Shown: piece by piece, positions 1 to 8,615 of the stretch | Layout of the letters: every line of letters begins with the position of its first letter | How positions within the stretch are numbered: the stretch's first letter is position 1 | Source of the DNA: CAWHNT01 sp963830775 | GTDB lineage: Bacteria > Pseudomonadota > Alphaproteobacteria > Geminicoccales > Geminicoccaceae | Direction: 5' to 3' | Assembly (NCBI GenBank): GCA_963830775.1 | Contig: CAWHNT010000050.1 | Location: 183,066 to 247,065, forward strand | Length of the DNA: 64,000 nt | Notes under the pieces: generated by a model | Database searches by the model: none | What the model saw: only the letters and a program-made list of their open reading frames with translations | Told to the model about the DNA's origin: nothing | Made by a program: the position numbers and the translations under genes

Positions 1-892
1 CGCGGCTCGATGAACCTCTCGATCGAGGATGGCGGCCTGCCGCCCAAGGGCGTGGTGCAGGCCGAGGACCGCATCCTGGCCGACAGCGAGCGGCTGATCC
101 GCACCCACCACGAGCCCGGCCCCGGCGCCATGGTGCAGATCGCATTGGCACCCTGCTCGCCCTTCTCCGTCACCCGCTCCCTGATGCAGGAGACGGCGGC
201 CCTGGCCACCCGCTACGACGTGCGCCTGCACACCCATCTGGCCGAGACCCGGGACGAGACCGCGTTCTGCGAGGCCAAGTTCGGCTGCCGTCCGCTCGAC
301 TATCTGGAGAGCGTGGGCTGGCTGAACGACCGGGTTTGGCTGGCGCACGGGATCTTCTTCGAGGATGCCGAGCTGCCGCGCCTGGCCAAGGCGGGTGCTG
401 CCGTGACCCACTGCCCGGCCTCGAACATGATCCTGGCCTCGGGCTTCTGCCGCGTGCCCGAGCTCGAGGCCGCCGGCTGCAGCGGTGGGCCTGGGCGTCG
501 ACGGCTCGGCCTCGAACGATGCCTCGAACCTGATGGAGGAAGTGCGCCACGCCTTCCTCCTGCAGCGTCTGGCGCACGGCATCGGCCGCGTCTCCCATCG
601 CGACGCCCTGCGCTGGGCCACTTCCGGCTCGGCCGGCTGCATCGGCCGCCACGACATCGGCGAGATTGCCGAGGGCAGGGAAGCCGACCTTGCCCTCTTC
701 CGGCTCGACGAGCTGCGCTTCTCCGGCCACGGCGACCCGCTGGCGGCCCTGGTCCTCTGCGGCGCCCACCATGCCGACCGGGTCATGGTCGCCGGCCGCT
801 GGGTGGTCGAGGACGGCACGCTGCCGGGCGTCGATCTCGCCGATCTGCGCCGGCGCCACCACGCGGCCGCGCGCCAGCTCCAGGCTGGCTGA
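1..892 (+). CDS. 8-oxoguanine deaminase-like amidohydrolase (5' partial, one frame break)
   Basis: C-terminal two thirds of a metal-dependent amidohydrolase of the AtzB/TrzN/8-oxoguanine deaminase type. These hydrolyse exocyclic amino or halide groups on purine or triazine rings. The frame is open from base 1, so the start lies outside the window. Visible family marks are HTHLAET (metal or substrate histidines), HG in the WLAHGIFF stretch, THCPASNM and VGLGVDGSASND (metal aspartate). The chain changes frame near base 480; dropping one base there joins the two halves and makes the visible length an exact codon multiple. Deamination of 8-oxoguanine is inferred from overall resemblance; another purine or triazine substrate is possible. 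The next gene starts 13 bases downstream. Confidence 0.8.
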
Positions 893-905
893 TGGAGGAG
901 AGAGC

Positions 906-1256
906 TTGACCCAACCGATCGCCGACCCCGAGCGGATCACGGAATATCACGCTCACGTCTACTACCAGCCCGACACGAAGGAAGCGGCGGCCAGCCTGCG
1001 CCGCGAGATGGAGGCACGCTTCACCGCCCGGTTCGGGCGCTGGCACGATGCCCCGATCGGCCCGCACACGCGCGGCATGTACCAGGTCGCCTTCGCGCCC
1101 GCCGAGCTGCCCCGCCTCCTGCCCTGGCTGATGCTCAACCGCGGCGGTCTCGATGTGCTGCTGCATCCGGAGACCGGCAACGACCTCGCCGACCACACCG
1201 CACACGCGGTCTGGCTGGGCGAGAAGCTGCCGCTGCGGCTCGAGGCGTTCGACTGA
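906..1256 (+). CDS. DOPA 4,5-dioxygenase family protein
   Basis: Small protein of about 116 residues matching the DOPA-dioxygenase-like fold. Its relatives open catechol-type rings, and bacterial members are mostly uncharacterised. Family marks are the early YHAHVYY segment, GPHTRGMYQVAF, and the late LLHPETGNDLADHTAHAVWLG block, whose histidines are probable iron ligands. I chose the TTG at 906 because a GGAGGAG ribosome site lies just before it and the conserved fold begins at once. It follows the amidohydrolase by 13 bases, so the two are probably co-transcribed. The 3' end converges on the PqqD-HprK gene, leaving 33 bases between them. The substrate is unknown. Confidence 0.75.
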   Translation: MTQPIADPERITEYHAHVYYQPDTKEAAASLRREMEARFTARFGRWHDAPIGPHTRGMYQVAFAPAELPRLLPWLMLNRGGLDVLLHPETGNDLADHTAHAVWLGEKLPLRLEAFD

Positions 1257-1289
1257 CCAACTCCCCGGCTCAGACGCCCAGCGGCGTGC

Positions 1290-2468
1290 TCATCCCGGTG
1301 GGCCGATCAGCTGATCGAGCCAGGAGACCGCCTCGTCCAGCGCATCCAGCGCGACGTCGAAGGCCGGCAGGCTCCCGAGCCAGGCCACGAGCGGCTCGAC
1401 CTTCTCCGGCTCGACACCGAGCCTGCTCCCCGACTGGGCCAGAAGGGCCAGGGCCTGCAACGGCCGCAGAAGCTGCACCTCGACGGCAGTGCCCGGCTCG
1501 TAGTGAGGAAAGAGGATGCCGGCGACCGGGATGGGACGGTCCACCGGCACGACGGCACCTGGGCGCGGCCACAGATACCGCACCTGCCGCTCTCCGGCGG
1601 TGAAGGTGCGGGCGTGTGCCAGCTCGGGGAAGCGGGCGGCGAGCACCGGCCAGCTGCCCTGCTTGACGCTGAGGGCGAACGGCACCGGCCAGACCCCGCG
1701 GGGCTCTTCCGCAAGCGGCAGGATATCGTCCGCGATCAGTGGATAGCCGGCTGCGACCAGGGCTGCCACGAGCGTGCTCTTGCCCGAGCCGCTGGCACCG
1801 CAGAGGAGCCAGGCGCCCTCAGGCGTGGCGATGGCGGCACCGTGCAGGATGGGCAGGGCTGCGGCTCCGCCATGCGCCTCCTCGATCAGGCAGCCGAGCG
1901 CCACCTGCCGGGCGATGTCGCGCGCGAACGGGCCTTGCGGCCGACGCATGCCGGAGCGGACCCAGAAGCCGTCGTGATCGTCCGCGATCTCCACCCTGCC
2001 GACCGGCCCCGGGCGGTTGCACGTCGCCGCGGGGGCACAGAGCGTCGCCAGCAGGGCTGCGAGCGCCGGGTCGCTGCAGCGCAGCTCGACGGTGCGTGGG
2101 CCGAGAGCCAGCGTCCACCGCCTCCATTCACCCGCGAACGGCCAGCGATCATCCTCGGGCGGTTCATCCGGGAGGGCATGCGCCGCCGGCAGCAGGCCGG
2201 CTGCCGCCCAGGCAGCGACTGCTGCTGCCGCGTCCGCCTTCACCTGCGCTGGAGGCACGGCGTAGCGCCTGGCCAACAGCTCGCCCGCAAGCTCCAGCGA
2301 GCCTTGCTCGTTCCAGGCTTGCCAAAGGCTCGCAGCGGTCTCGTTCAGGACTACCAGGCGACCCGACTGTGCAGCGACGATCGCCAAGCCCTGCTCGACG
2401 GGCACCGCGGTGAGCGCTCTGGCCACTGGTGCATCCGTCAGGCTTACGCTCTCCGCTTTCGCCTCCAA
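1290..2468 (-). CDS. PqqD-like domain fused to HPr-kinase-like kinase
   Basis: A 392-residue fusion. Residues about 10-95 look like PqqD, the winged-helix domain that binds leader peptides in RiPP pathways (LVVLNETAASLWQ core). About 110-195 is an unassigned linking region. About 200-392 resembles the HPr kinase/phosphorylase P-loop fold: LHGAA, Walker A GASGSGKST at 224-232, and the acidic pair in LIADDILPL at 247-248. HprK-related kinases act in peptide systems; in some lasso-peptide clusters such a kinase phosphorylates the precursor's C-terminal Ser. The gene starts 6 bases after the stop of a 61-residue peptide gene, so the two form one unit. No cyclase or leader protease is seen nearby. 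Kinase activity and the peptide substrate are inferred. Confidence 0.8.
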   Translation of the reverse strand: MEAKAESVSLTDAPVARALTAVPVEQGLAIVAAQSGRLVVLNETAASLWQAWNEQGSLELAGELLARRYAVPPAQVKADAAAAVAAWAAAGLLPAAHALPDEPPEDDRWPFAGEWRRWTLALGPRTVELRCSDPALAALLATLCAPAATCNRPGPVGRVEIADDHDGFWVRSGMRRPQGPFARDIARQVALGCLIEEAHGGAAALPILHGAAIATPEGAWLLCGASGSGKSTLVAALVAAGYPLIADDILPLAEEPRGVWPVPFALSVKQGSWPVLAARFPELAHARTFTAGERQVRYLWPRPGAVVPVDRPIPVAGILFPHYEPGTAVEVQLLRPLQALALLAQSGSRLGVEPEKVEPLVAWLGSLPAFDVALDALDEAVSWLDQLIGPPG

Positions 2469-2474
2469 CTCCCT

Positions 2475-2660
2475 TTAAGAAACGGGTCCTGCATGAGCGG
2501 CTCGGCCGGAGGGTGCTAGCAGTACGGCCACCGCTGGTGCGGTGTAGGCACCCAGCCGGCCGAAGCGCTTCAGCGTCTCGCGGCGGCTCGCCTCATCGGT
2601 TCCCGGCCTGTTCTCCCTTTCAGGCGTAGGCCGCTCCTGGTCCTTACACTGATCGCCCAT
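2475..2660 (-). CDS. Putative modified-peptide precursor (61 aa)
   Basis: Short protein directly upstream of, and on the same strand as, the PqqD-HprK fusion, with a 6-base gap. The N-terminal half is charged and probably disordered. Next comes SRRETLKRFGRLGAYTAPAV, then a hydrophobic VLLAP run and a tail AAHAGPVS ending in serine. The Y-x-x-P-x-V piece (YTAPAV) resembles the YxxPxL leader motif bound by PqqD-like recognition proteins in lasso-peptide pathways. The terminal Ser is what a lasso-type HprK would phosphorylate. Alternatively it is a small Tat-like (RRETLKRFG) or membrane-associated peptide. A ribosome site (GAGAGTGAA region) precedes the ATG. Precursor status is inference from motif plus adjacency. 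Confidence 0.6.
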   Translation of the reverse strand: MGDQCKDQERPTPERENRPGTDEASRRETLKRFGRLGAYTAPAVAVLLAPSGRAAHAGPVS

Positions 2661-2914
2661 TTCACTCTCCCACTGGTCGCTGAGCGACCCTAGATCGCGT
2701 GATAGCAGAGTTCAAGCTAGCTATATCTACTATAAAGAGAACGTTTCTCGGCCGCTGGCTGCCGCACCTAAGTCAGGCACCGCCCGGCAGCGAATGGTTC
2801 CTCTTCTGCGACAGCCTGCCACAAGGGTTATGCTGCATCGCACCATTTGCTCCCTTGCGCCGCACTCTGGTGCTCCTACTTATTGTGCATCGCAACATGA
2901 TGGAGCGCCTCACG
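2661..2914. promoter_or_regulatory. Divergent intergenic region between peptide unit and phasin
   Basis: About 250 bases separate the divergent peptide gene and the phasin gene. The stretch near 2695-2745 is strikingly AT-rich for this genome (tandem TAGCTATATCTACTATAA-like sequence), as expected for promoters. I could not fix -35/-10 pairs with confidence and see no gene here. Confidence 0.4.
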
Positions 2915-3304
2915 ATGGCCAAGACTGCTCTTCCCCAGCCGACCTTCCCCGAGATGAAGCTGCCCAAGTTCGACCTCGATGCCATGTTCGCGCTGCACCG
3001 CGCCAATGTCGCCGCGGTCCGCGAGGCGCAGGACGTCCTGATCGAGGCCGCCCACGCCATCGCCCAGGTGCAGAAGAGCTGGGTCGAGGACACCTTCGCC
3101 AACGCCAAGTCGACCTTCACCGGCAGGGAGCCCAAGGCCCCCGAGGCCGCCTATGCCGAGGTGAAGGCCGCCACCGAGAAGGCCCTGGCCGTGGTCAAGC
3201 AGGGCGTGGATCTCGGCACCGCAGCGCAGCGCAAGGTCGTCGACCTGATGACCCGCCGTGCGGTCGACAATGTCGAGGAGTTCAAGACGCTCGCCGCGGC
3301 CTGA
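2915..3304 (+). CDS. Phasin family protein
   Basis: A 129-residue, mostly helical protein of the phasin_2 type. Phasins coat polyhydroxyalkanoate granules and control their size and number. The chain opens with a short Pro-rich segment (PTFPEMKLPKFD) and continues as amphipathic helices rich in Ala, Glu and Lys without Cys, typical for the family. The ATG at 2915 (MAKTALPQ) is preceded by GGAG 9 bases upstream. An in-frame ATG pair at 2897/2900 is less well placed. A strong terminator lies about 57 bases after the stop, so this is probably a monocistronic gene. No PHA synthase gene is in the window. Confidence 0.85.
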   Translation: MAKTALPQPTFPEMKLPKFDLDAMFALHRANVAAVREAQDVLIEAAHAIAQVQKSWVEDTFANAKSTFTGREPKAPEAAYAEVKAATEKALAVVKQGVDLGTAAQRKVVDLMTRRAVDNVEEFKTLAAA

Positions 3305-3360
3305 GCTGCGAGGGCGCCCCGGGCATCCCTTCGCCTCCCTGAGGATGACCCGGTGTCGCT

Positions 3361-3389
3361 GGCCCTGAGCGAGAGCTCAGGGCCTTTTT
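3361..3389 (+). terminator. Intrinsic terminator after phasin
   Basis: Perfect 10-bp stem (GGCCCTGAGC / GCTCAGGGCC) closing a GAGA tetraloop, followed at once by TTTTT. It ends the phasin transcript and precedes the receiver gene start at 3404. Confidence 0.92.
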
Positions 3390-3403
3390 CTTGGGACCGT
3401 CCG

Positions 3404-3874
3404 ATGCATTTTCCCACCATGCCAGCCACGCCCGCTCCAGTGGTTCCAGGGCCAACACCAGCACGGCACCCGCCCCGGATCCTGGTCGTCGAGGACGAGC
3501 CGCTGGTCGCCATCGCCACGTTATCGGCGCTGGAGGCCCGCTTCGTGCTCTGCGGCGCCGCCTCGACCAGCAGCGAGGCCCTCCGTCTCGCCGCGGCCGT
3601 TCCGCCTGACCTGGCGATCATCGACCTTCAGCTCGCCGACGGCCGCACCGGCGTGGCCCTTGCCCGCGAGCTCCGCTCCCGCTTCGGCACAGTCTGCCTC
3701 GTGACGACGAGCTGGCTCCCCCATGGCGAGCGAGCCGACCTCGACGCGCACGCTGTCCTGCACAAGCCCTATACCGACACCGACCTCCTGACCGCCGTGA
3801 CGATCTGCCTGGCCCTCAAGCCGGGCGACGCCCCCATCCAGCTGCCGGACGGGCTGACGCTGCTCGCGTTCTGA
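3404..3874 (+). CDS. Single-domain response regulator (receiver)
   Basis: About 156 residues: a Pro-rich lead of roughly 25 residues, then one CheY-like receiver. Landmarks are the acidic pair in VVEDEP, the phospho-acceptor Asp in AIIDLQLADGR, the Thr pair in LVTTSW and the Lys in LHKPY. No DNA-binding or enzymatic output domain follows, so it probably signals by protein contact, as such stand-alone receivers do in alphaproteobacteria. No histidine kinase is adjacent. The ATG at 3404 lies after the phasin terminator and has GGGA 7 bases upstream; a second ATG at 3419 is possible. Confidence 0.82.
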   Translation: MHFPTMPATPAPVVPGPTPARHPPRILVVEDEPLVAIATLSALEARFVLCGAASTSSEALRLAAAVPPDLAIIDLQLADGRTGVALARELRSRFGTVCLVTTSWLPHGERADLDAHAVLHKPYTDTDLLTAVTICLALKPGDAPIQLPDGLTLLAF

Positions 3875-3886
3875 GCTGTTGCAGCC

Positions 3887-5490
3887 TCAACCGGTCACCT
3901 CGATCACCACCCCCTCGTCGGCCCGCAGCGCCAGCTCGCCGTCGACTGCCTCGCCCGCACGATCCATCCGGGTCGACAGGGCGATCCGGCCTCGCAGCTC
4001 GCCCTCCTTGAAGAGGACGGCCTTGGGCTCGGCTTCCAGGTTCAGGGCGACGACGAAGCGGCGGGACCCGGCCTCGCGGGCGTAGATCAGCACGTCGCTC
4101 TCGATGGCCAGCGTATGGTAGTCGCCCAGGGCCAGCGCCGGCTCCTGACGGCGGAGTGCGGTGAGCGCGCGGACGAGGTTGAGCAGCGAGGCGGGGTCCT
4201 GGCGTAAGGTCGCGACATTGGTGACCTGCCAGTCGGCCGCGAGCGGCAGCCACGGCTCGCCCGTGGTGAAGCCGGCATTCTCCGAAGCGTCCCATTGCAT
4301 CGGCGTGCGCTCGGGATCGCGGCCCTGGCCGGTGCCCGGCATGTTCTTGCCGAACGGGATCCTGCTCGCGCTCGGGCGGGATCGGCACGTTCTCCATGCC
4401 GAGCTCGTCGCCGTAATAGAAGGTCGGCGTGCCGCGCAGCGTGAGCAGCAGCATGGCCGCGACCCGCGCCTGGCCGCGGCCGACACGCGAGGCGATGCGC
4501 GGCTGGTCGTGGTTGCCCAGAACCCAGTTGGGCCAGCCGCCGAAGGGCAGGGCCGCCTCGTACTCCTTGATCATGTGCCGCAGGGTCGGCGCGTGCCAGG
4601 AGGTGCTGATGAGCTGGAAGTTGAAGGGCAGGTGCGCCCCGCTGAGGTCGCGGCCGTAATAGGCGACGAGGCGCTCCAGCGGCAGATAGATTTCCCCGAT
4701 CAGCAGCCGGTTGCCGTCGAACTCGGCCAGCACCCGCCGCATCTCGGCCAGCACGTCCTGCATGTCCTCGTGATCGGCATTGTAGAGCTGCTGAACCTGC
4801 TGGAAGGGCGGATCGCGGCCTTCGACATAGGCCGGGTTCGGCGGGTTGTCGCGGAAGTCGGGGTCCTTCATCAGGTGCCAGATCACGTCGACCCGGAACC
4901 CGTCCACCCCGCGGCGGAGCCAGAAGCGCAGGCTCTCGTACATCGCCTCCCGTACTTCCGGGTTGCGCCAGTTGAGGTCCGGCTGCTCGGGCAGGAAGGC
5001 GTGATAGTAATACTGGCCTGTGGCCTCATCGAGGGTCCAGGCCGGCCCGCCGGCATTGCTCTGCCAGTTGTTGGGCGGCCCGCCGTCCGGGGCCGGATCG
5101 CGCCAGTAGTACCAGTCGCGGCGCGGGTTGTCGCGGCTTGCCCGGGCCTCCTGGAACCAGGGATGCTCGGAGGAGGTGTGGTTCGGCACGAAGTCGAGGA
5201 TGATCCGCATGCCCCGGCCGTGCAGCTCCTCGCACCAGGCGGTCGAAGTCCGCGAGCGTGCCGAACATCGGGTGGATGCCGGTATAGTCGGCGACGTCGT
5301 AGCCGAAGTCGGCCATCGGCGAGGGGTAGATCGGCGACAGCCAGACCGTGTCGACGCCCAGCCATTCGAGATAGTCGAGCCGGGCGAGGATGCCGTTGAG
5401 GTCGCCGATACCGTCGCCGTCGCTGTCCTGAAAGGAGCGGGGATAGATCTGGTAGACGATCGCACTCTGCCACCAGGGCCGCTCGCTCAT
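3887..5490 (-). CDS. GH13 alpha-glucosidase / alpha-amylase family enzyme (two frame breaks)
   Basis: About 533 residues after repair. A GH13 (beta/alpha)8 enzyme of the alpha-glucosidase or oligo-1,6-glucosidase type, acting on alpha-glucosidic bonds of maltose-like sugars. Marks in order: IVYQIYPRSFQDSDGDGIGD, FGYDVADY, DFVPNHTS, nucleophile in GFRVDVIW, acid/base in LLIGEIYLP, third acid in VLGNHDQPR. Frame breaks near 5232 and 4360 are each mended by removing one base (a C in both), giving an exact codon multiple. Its ATG overlaps the upstream TreZ-like stop (ATGA), so the two are translationally coupled. Transfer activity, as in trehalose synthase-like relatives, cannot be excluded. Confidence 0.85.
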
Positions 5491-7462
5491 GCCTGTTCCT
5501 TCCTTTCCGCCTTCCCGCGGACCTCGGCTGCCTTGTCGAGCGCCTTCTGCAGCTCGCTCTTCCGCCTGGTCGAGGGCGGGCCCGGCCGCAGCAGCAGCGC
5601 GGCACGGCCGGCCAGGACCCAGGCCCGGTCGGGCGAGGGGTGCTGGGCGCCGTTGCCGCCATAGGCCGGATGCTCGCTCGACCAGAGAAGCTCCCAGTCA
5701 TGCCCTTCCGGTGGTGCCAGCAGCGGCTCGGGCATGATCGTCAGCTCGAGATCGACACCCAGATTGACGAGCAGGAGCCGGTCGTCCTCGGCCTCGCCGA
5801 AGAAACGCAGCACGAACGCGTCGGGTCCCAGCACGGCTCCATCGACGCCGCCCGGCCGACGTGCAGCCACCAGCGTCCGGTCCTCGCGGCGCAGCCGCAG
5901 GAGGTCGCGGTGCAGCGCCACCGTCTCCCCGTTCCGCTCGAACTCGGTCCAGTCCAGCTTGCACGCCTCGAATGTGCGGACATCGTCGGGGCGCGGCAGC
6001 ACCGCCTGGATCTCCGGCGTGGCGAGGCTCGGGAACTGGCGCGACCTCGCGCTTGCGGCCCTGGTCGACCTGGTCGGCAAGCTCACCGTCGAAACCGGCG
6101 AAATAGTAGAAGGGCTGAGAGGCGCCGAACTCCTGGCCCTGGAACAGCATCGGCGTCCAGGGCCCGAGCAGGAGAAGGGCCGTGATCGCCCGCACCCGCC
6201 CGGGCCCGGCGATCTGGTGCACGCGCAGGCCGCGGCCGGAGTTGGCGAGCTGGTCGTGGTTCTGGATGAAGGTGACGAGCTGCTCGGGCTCGAGGCCCCT
6301 GGTCGGGCTGCCGCGAGGCTGGTCCTGCCAGCGGTAGCGCTGGCCCTGGTAGAGGAAGCCGCGCTTGGCCAGCGAGACGAACTCCTGCGGTGTGCCGCGA
6401 TAATCGGTGAAGTAGGCCTCGTGACGGCCGCACAGGGCAGTCCTGGCGCTGTGGTGGAAGTCGTCGTTCCACAAGGCGTCGAGACCCTCGCCGCCCTCCG
6501 CTCGGGAGCGGATCAGGTGCGTTGCCTGCGGCTCGTTCTCGCCCACGACCAGGATCTGCCGCCGGCCGGCGGTCTCGCGCGCGCGGCGGGTGAACTCGGC
6601 CAGGATGTGCTCGCCCTTGCCGAAGTCGTAGATGTTCTGGGTGGCGTCGATCCTGAACCCGTCGATGTGGAACTCGTCGACCCAATAGCAGCCGTTGGCG
6701 ACCACGAGCTCGCGCACCGCGGCCGAGCCCTCCTCGTCGAAGTTGAGCGTCTCGCCCCAGTCGGTGGTGTAGCGCCGGCTGAAGTAGCAGGGCGAGAACT
6801 CCTTCAGGAAGTTCCCGATCGGCCCCAGGTGATTGTAGACGACGTCGAGGATGACCCCGATGCCGTGCCGATGCGCCTCGTCGACGAAGTAGCGCAGATC
6901 GTCCGGCCCGCCGTAGAGATGGGTGGGGGCGAAGAGGTTGACGCCGTCATAGCCCCAGCCGAAGCGTGCCGGGAACTCGTTGACCGGCATCATCTCGACG
7001 CACGGTGATCCCGACCTCGGCCAAGGTCGGCAGCCGCTCCGCCGCCGCACGCCAGGTGCCAGCTCGCGTGAAGGTGCCGACGTGAAGCTCGTAGAGCACC
7101 TGGCCGTGGCGGGGCACGCCACCCCAGCCCTGGTCGCGCCAGGCATAGCGGCCGGGATCGACGACCATCGAGAGCGCGAGCGGGCCATCGGGCTGGTAGC
7201 GCGAGGCGGGATCGGCGCGCACATCGCCGCCGTCGAGCCGGTAGCCGTAACGGGCACCCGCTCCGATGCCCTTGACCATGCCTGAGAAGTAGCCGTCGGG
7301 CTCGGGCTCCAGGCAGCTTGCCTCGGAGCCCTCGACGGCTACGGCGACCTCGCGAGCGGCCGGCGCCCAGACCCGGAAATGAGTGCCGGCCCCCATGGGC
7401 TCGGCCCCGACCGGCAGCCGCCTTGGCGGATGGTGCTGCCGCGTAAGTGCTGACACTGCCAT
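5487..7462 (-). CDS. TreZ-like malto-oligosyltrehalose trehalohydrolase, second copy (two frame breaks)
   Basis: About 657 residues after repair, somewhat longer than usual TreZ. It begins with an isoamylase-type N-terminal domain (FRVWAPAAREV), then the GH13 barrel: LDVVYNHLGP, nucleophile in GFRIDATQNI, acid in LVVGENEP, third acid in QNHDQLANS, and LFQGQEF. The family releases trehalose from maltooligosyl-trehalose. Breaks near 7000 and 6038 are each repaired by one-base removal. The C-terminus ends in a charged Lys/Glu-rich helix not typical of the family. It is coupled to the downstream alpha-glucosidase by a 4-base overlap and is divergent from the HD-domain gene. A canonical treZ lies at 25962-27764, so this is a paralog and may differ in substrate. 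Confidence 0.82.
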
Positions 7463-7619
7463 CCGCCGGGACTCCGTTCGGCCCTAGCGAAGGCACAAAC
7501 ACGATCCGGCAGTCTGGAGTTCCGGCCTGTTGCCGGCCATGTCGACAAGCGCGGAATGTTCTATGATCAGGGAGGGCGCAAAGGGTGTGCGCGGCCCTCG
7601 AGGCTGCGGGAGGCGGGCA
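7463..7619. promoter_or_regulatory. Divergent promoter region
   Basis: 157 bases between the divergent starts of the TreZ-like gene and the HD-domain gene, presumably holding both promoters. I see no convincing -35/-10 pair or operator repeat. Confidence 0.3.
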
Positions 7620-8495
7620 ATGTTCAACACCACGAGCCTCGTCATCGAGGCCCTGAGCCGGCACCTGGTGAGCCACTATCGGCGGGTGTTCGGCCAGCGC
7701 GAGCCGGACCACGGGCCGGCGATCGCGACGGCGGTCAGGCTTGCCCTGGAGCGGATCGCGCTTTCCGACGCGCTCTACCACGATGTCGAGCACACGGTGA
7801 TGGTGACGCTGGTCGGGACCGAGATCCTGCGCGGACGGGAGATCGCCGAGCCCATCAGCCGAGAGGACTGGCTGCACATGACCGTGGCCCTCCTGTGCCA
7901 CGACGTGGGCTATGTGCGCGGGGCCTGCCGCGGCGACACCGCGACCGAGGCCGTGATCAACATCCTGGGCGAGCGGGAGACGCTGCCGCGCGGGGTCTCG
8001 GACGCCTGGCTGACGCCCTACCATGTCGACCGCAGCAAGATCTTCATCCAGGAGCGGGCCGAGATCATCGGCGGGATCGACGCCGAACGGGTGGCGGCCG
8101 CGATCGAGCTCACCCGCTTCCCGGTGCCCGCCGACGAGGACCACCAGGAGACCGGCAACGAGGCCGGCCTCATGCGCGCCGCCGACCTGATCGGCCAGCT
8201 CGCCGACCCCAACTACCTGCGCAAGCAGACGGCACTCTTCCACGAGTTCGTCGAGACCGGCATGGCGCAGAAGCTGGGCTTCACCTCTCCAGCCGATCTC
8301 GGCGACAACTATGTCCGGTTCTTCTGGGAGAAGGTCGAGCCCTATATCGGCGACGCGCTGCGCTACCTCGCTTTGACCCAGGAGGGGCGGCAGTGGATCG
8401 CCAACCTCTACGCGCAGGTGTTCACGGTCGAGCACCGCCGCTGGCGGATGGGGCCGCACTCGGGCGTGGACACCAAGCCGGCACCGCCGGCCTGA
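7620..8495 (+). CDS. HD-domain metal-dependent phosphohydrolase
   Basis: 291 residues with an HD fold. Putative metal ligands are seen in YHDVEHT (about residues 51-57), the signature HD in LLCHDVGYVRGAC and a later Asp in MRAADLIGQLADP. HD enzymes hydrolyse phosphate esters or cyclic nucleotides. This subgroup has a C-terminal half with ALFHEFVE and YIGDALRYL; such proteins are found in proteobacteria and cyanobacteria, with no assigned substrate that I know of. The ATG at 7620 has GGGAGG 6 bases upstream; more distal in-frame ATGs lack that. The next gene, a nucleotide cyclase-type protein on the same strand, starts 120 bases later, which makes cyclic-nucleotide turnover an attractive but unproven link. 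Confidence 0.8.
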   Translation: MFNTTSLVIEALSRHLVSHYRRVFGQREPDHGPAIATAVRLALERIALSDALYHDVEHTVMVTLVGTEILRGREIAEPISREDWLHMTVALLCHDVGYVRGACRGDTATEAVINILGERETLPRGVSDAWLTPYHVDRSKIFIQERAEIIGGIDAERVAAAIELTRFPVPADEDHQETGNEAGLMRAADLIGQLADPNYLRKQTALFHEFVETGMAQKLGFTSPADLGDNYVRFFWEKVEPYIGDALRYLALTQEGRQWIANLYAQVFTVEHRRWRMGPHSGVDTKPAPPA

Positions 8496-8615
8496 CGAGC
8501 GGTCGGAGGCGACCAGCTCTCCGGTGCAGCGGCCTCTGCGCGCACCCGTCCTTTCTCGCCGTCAGTTGGAATAGTTTTAGCGCAGGCGGAGGAATGTCTT
8601 TCGGAGTGGCATAGC

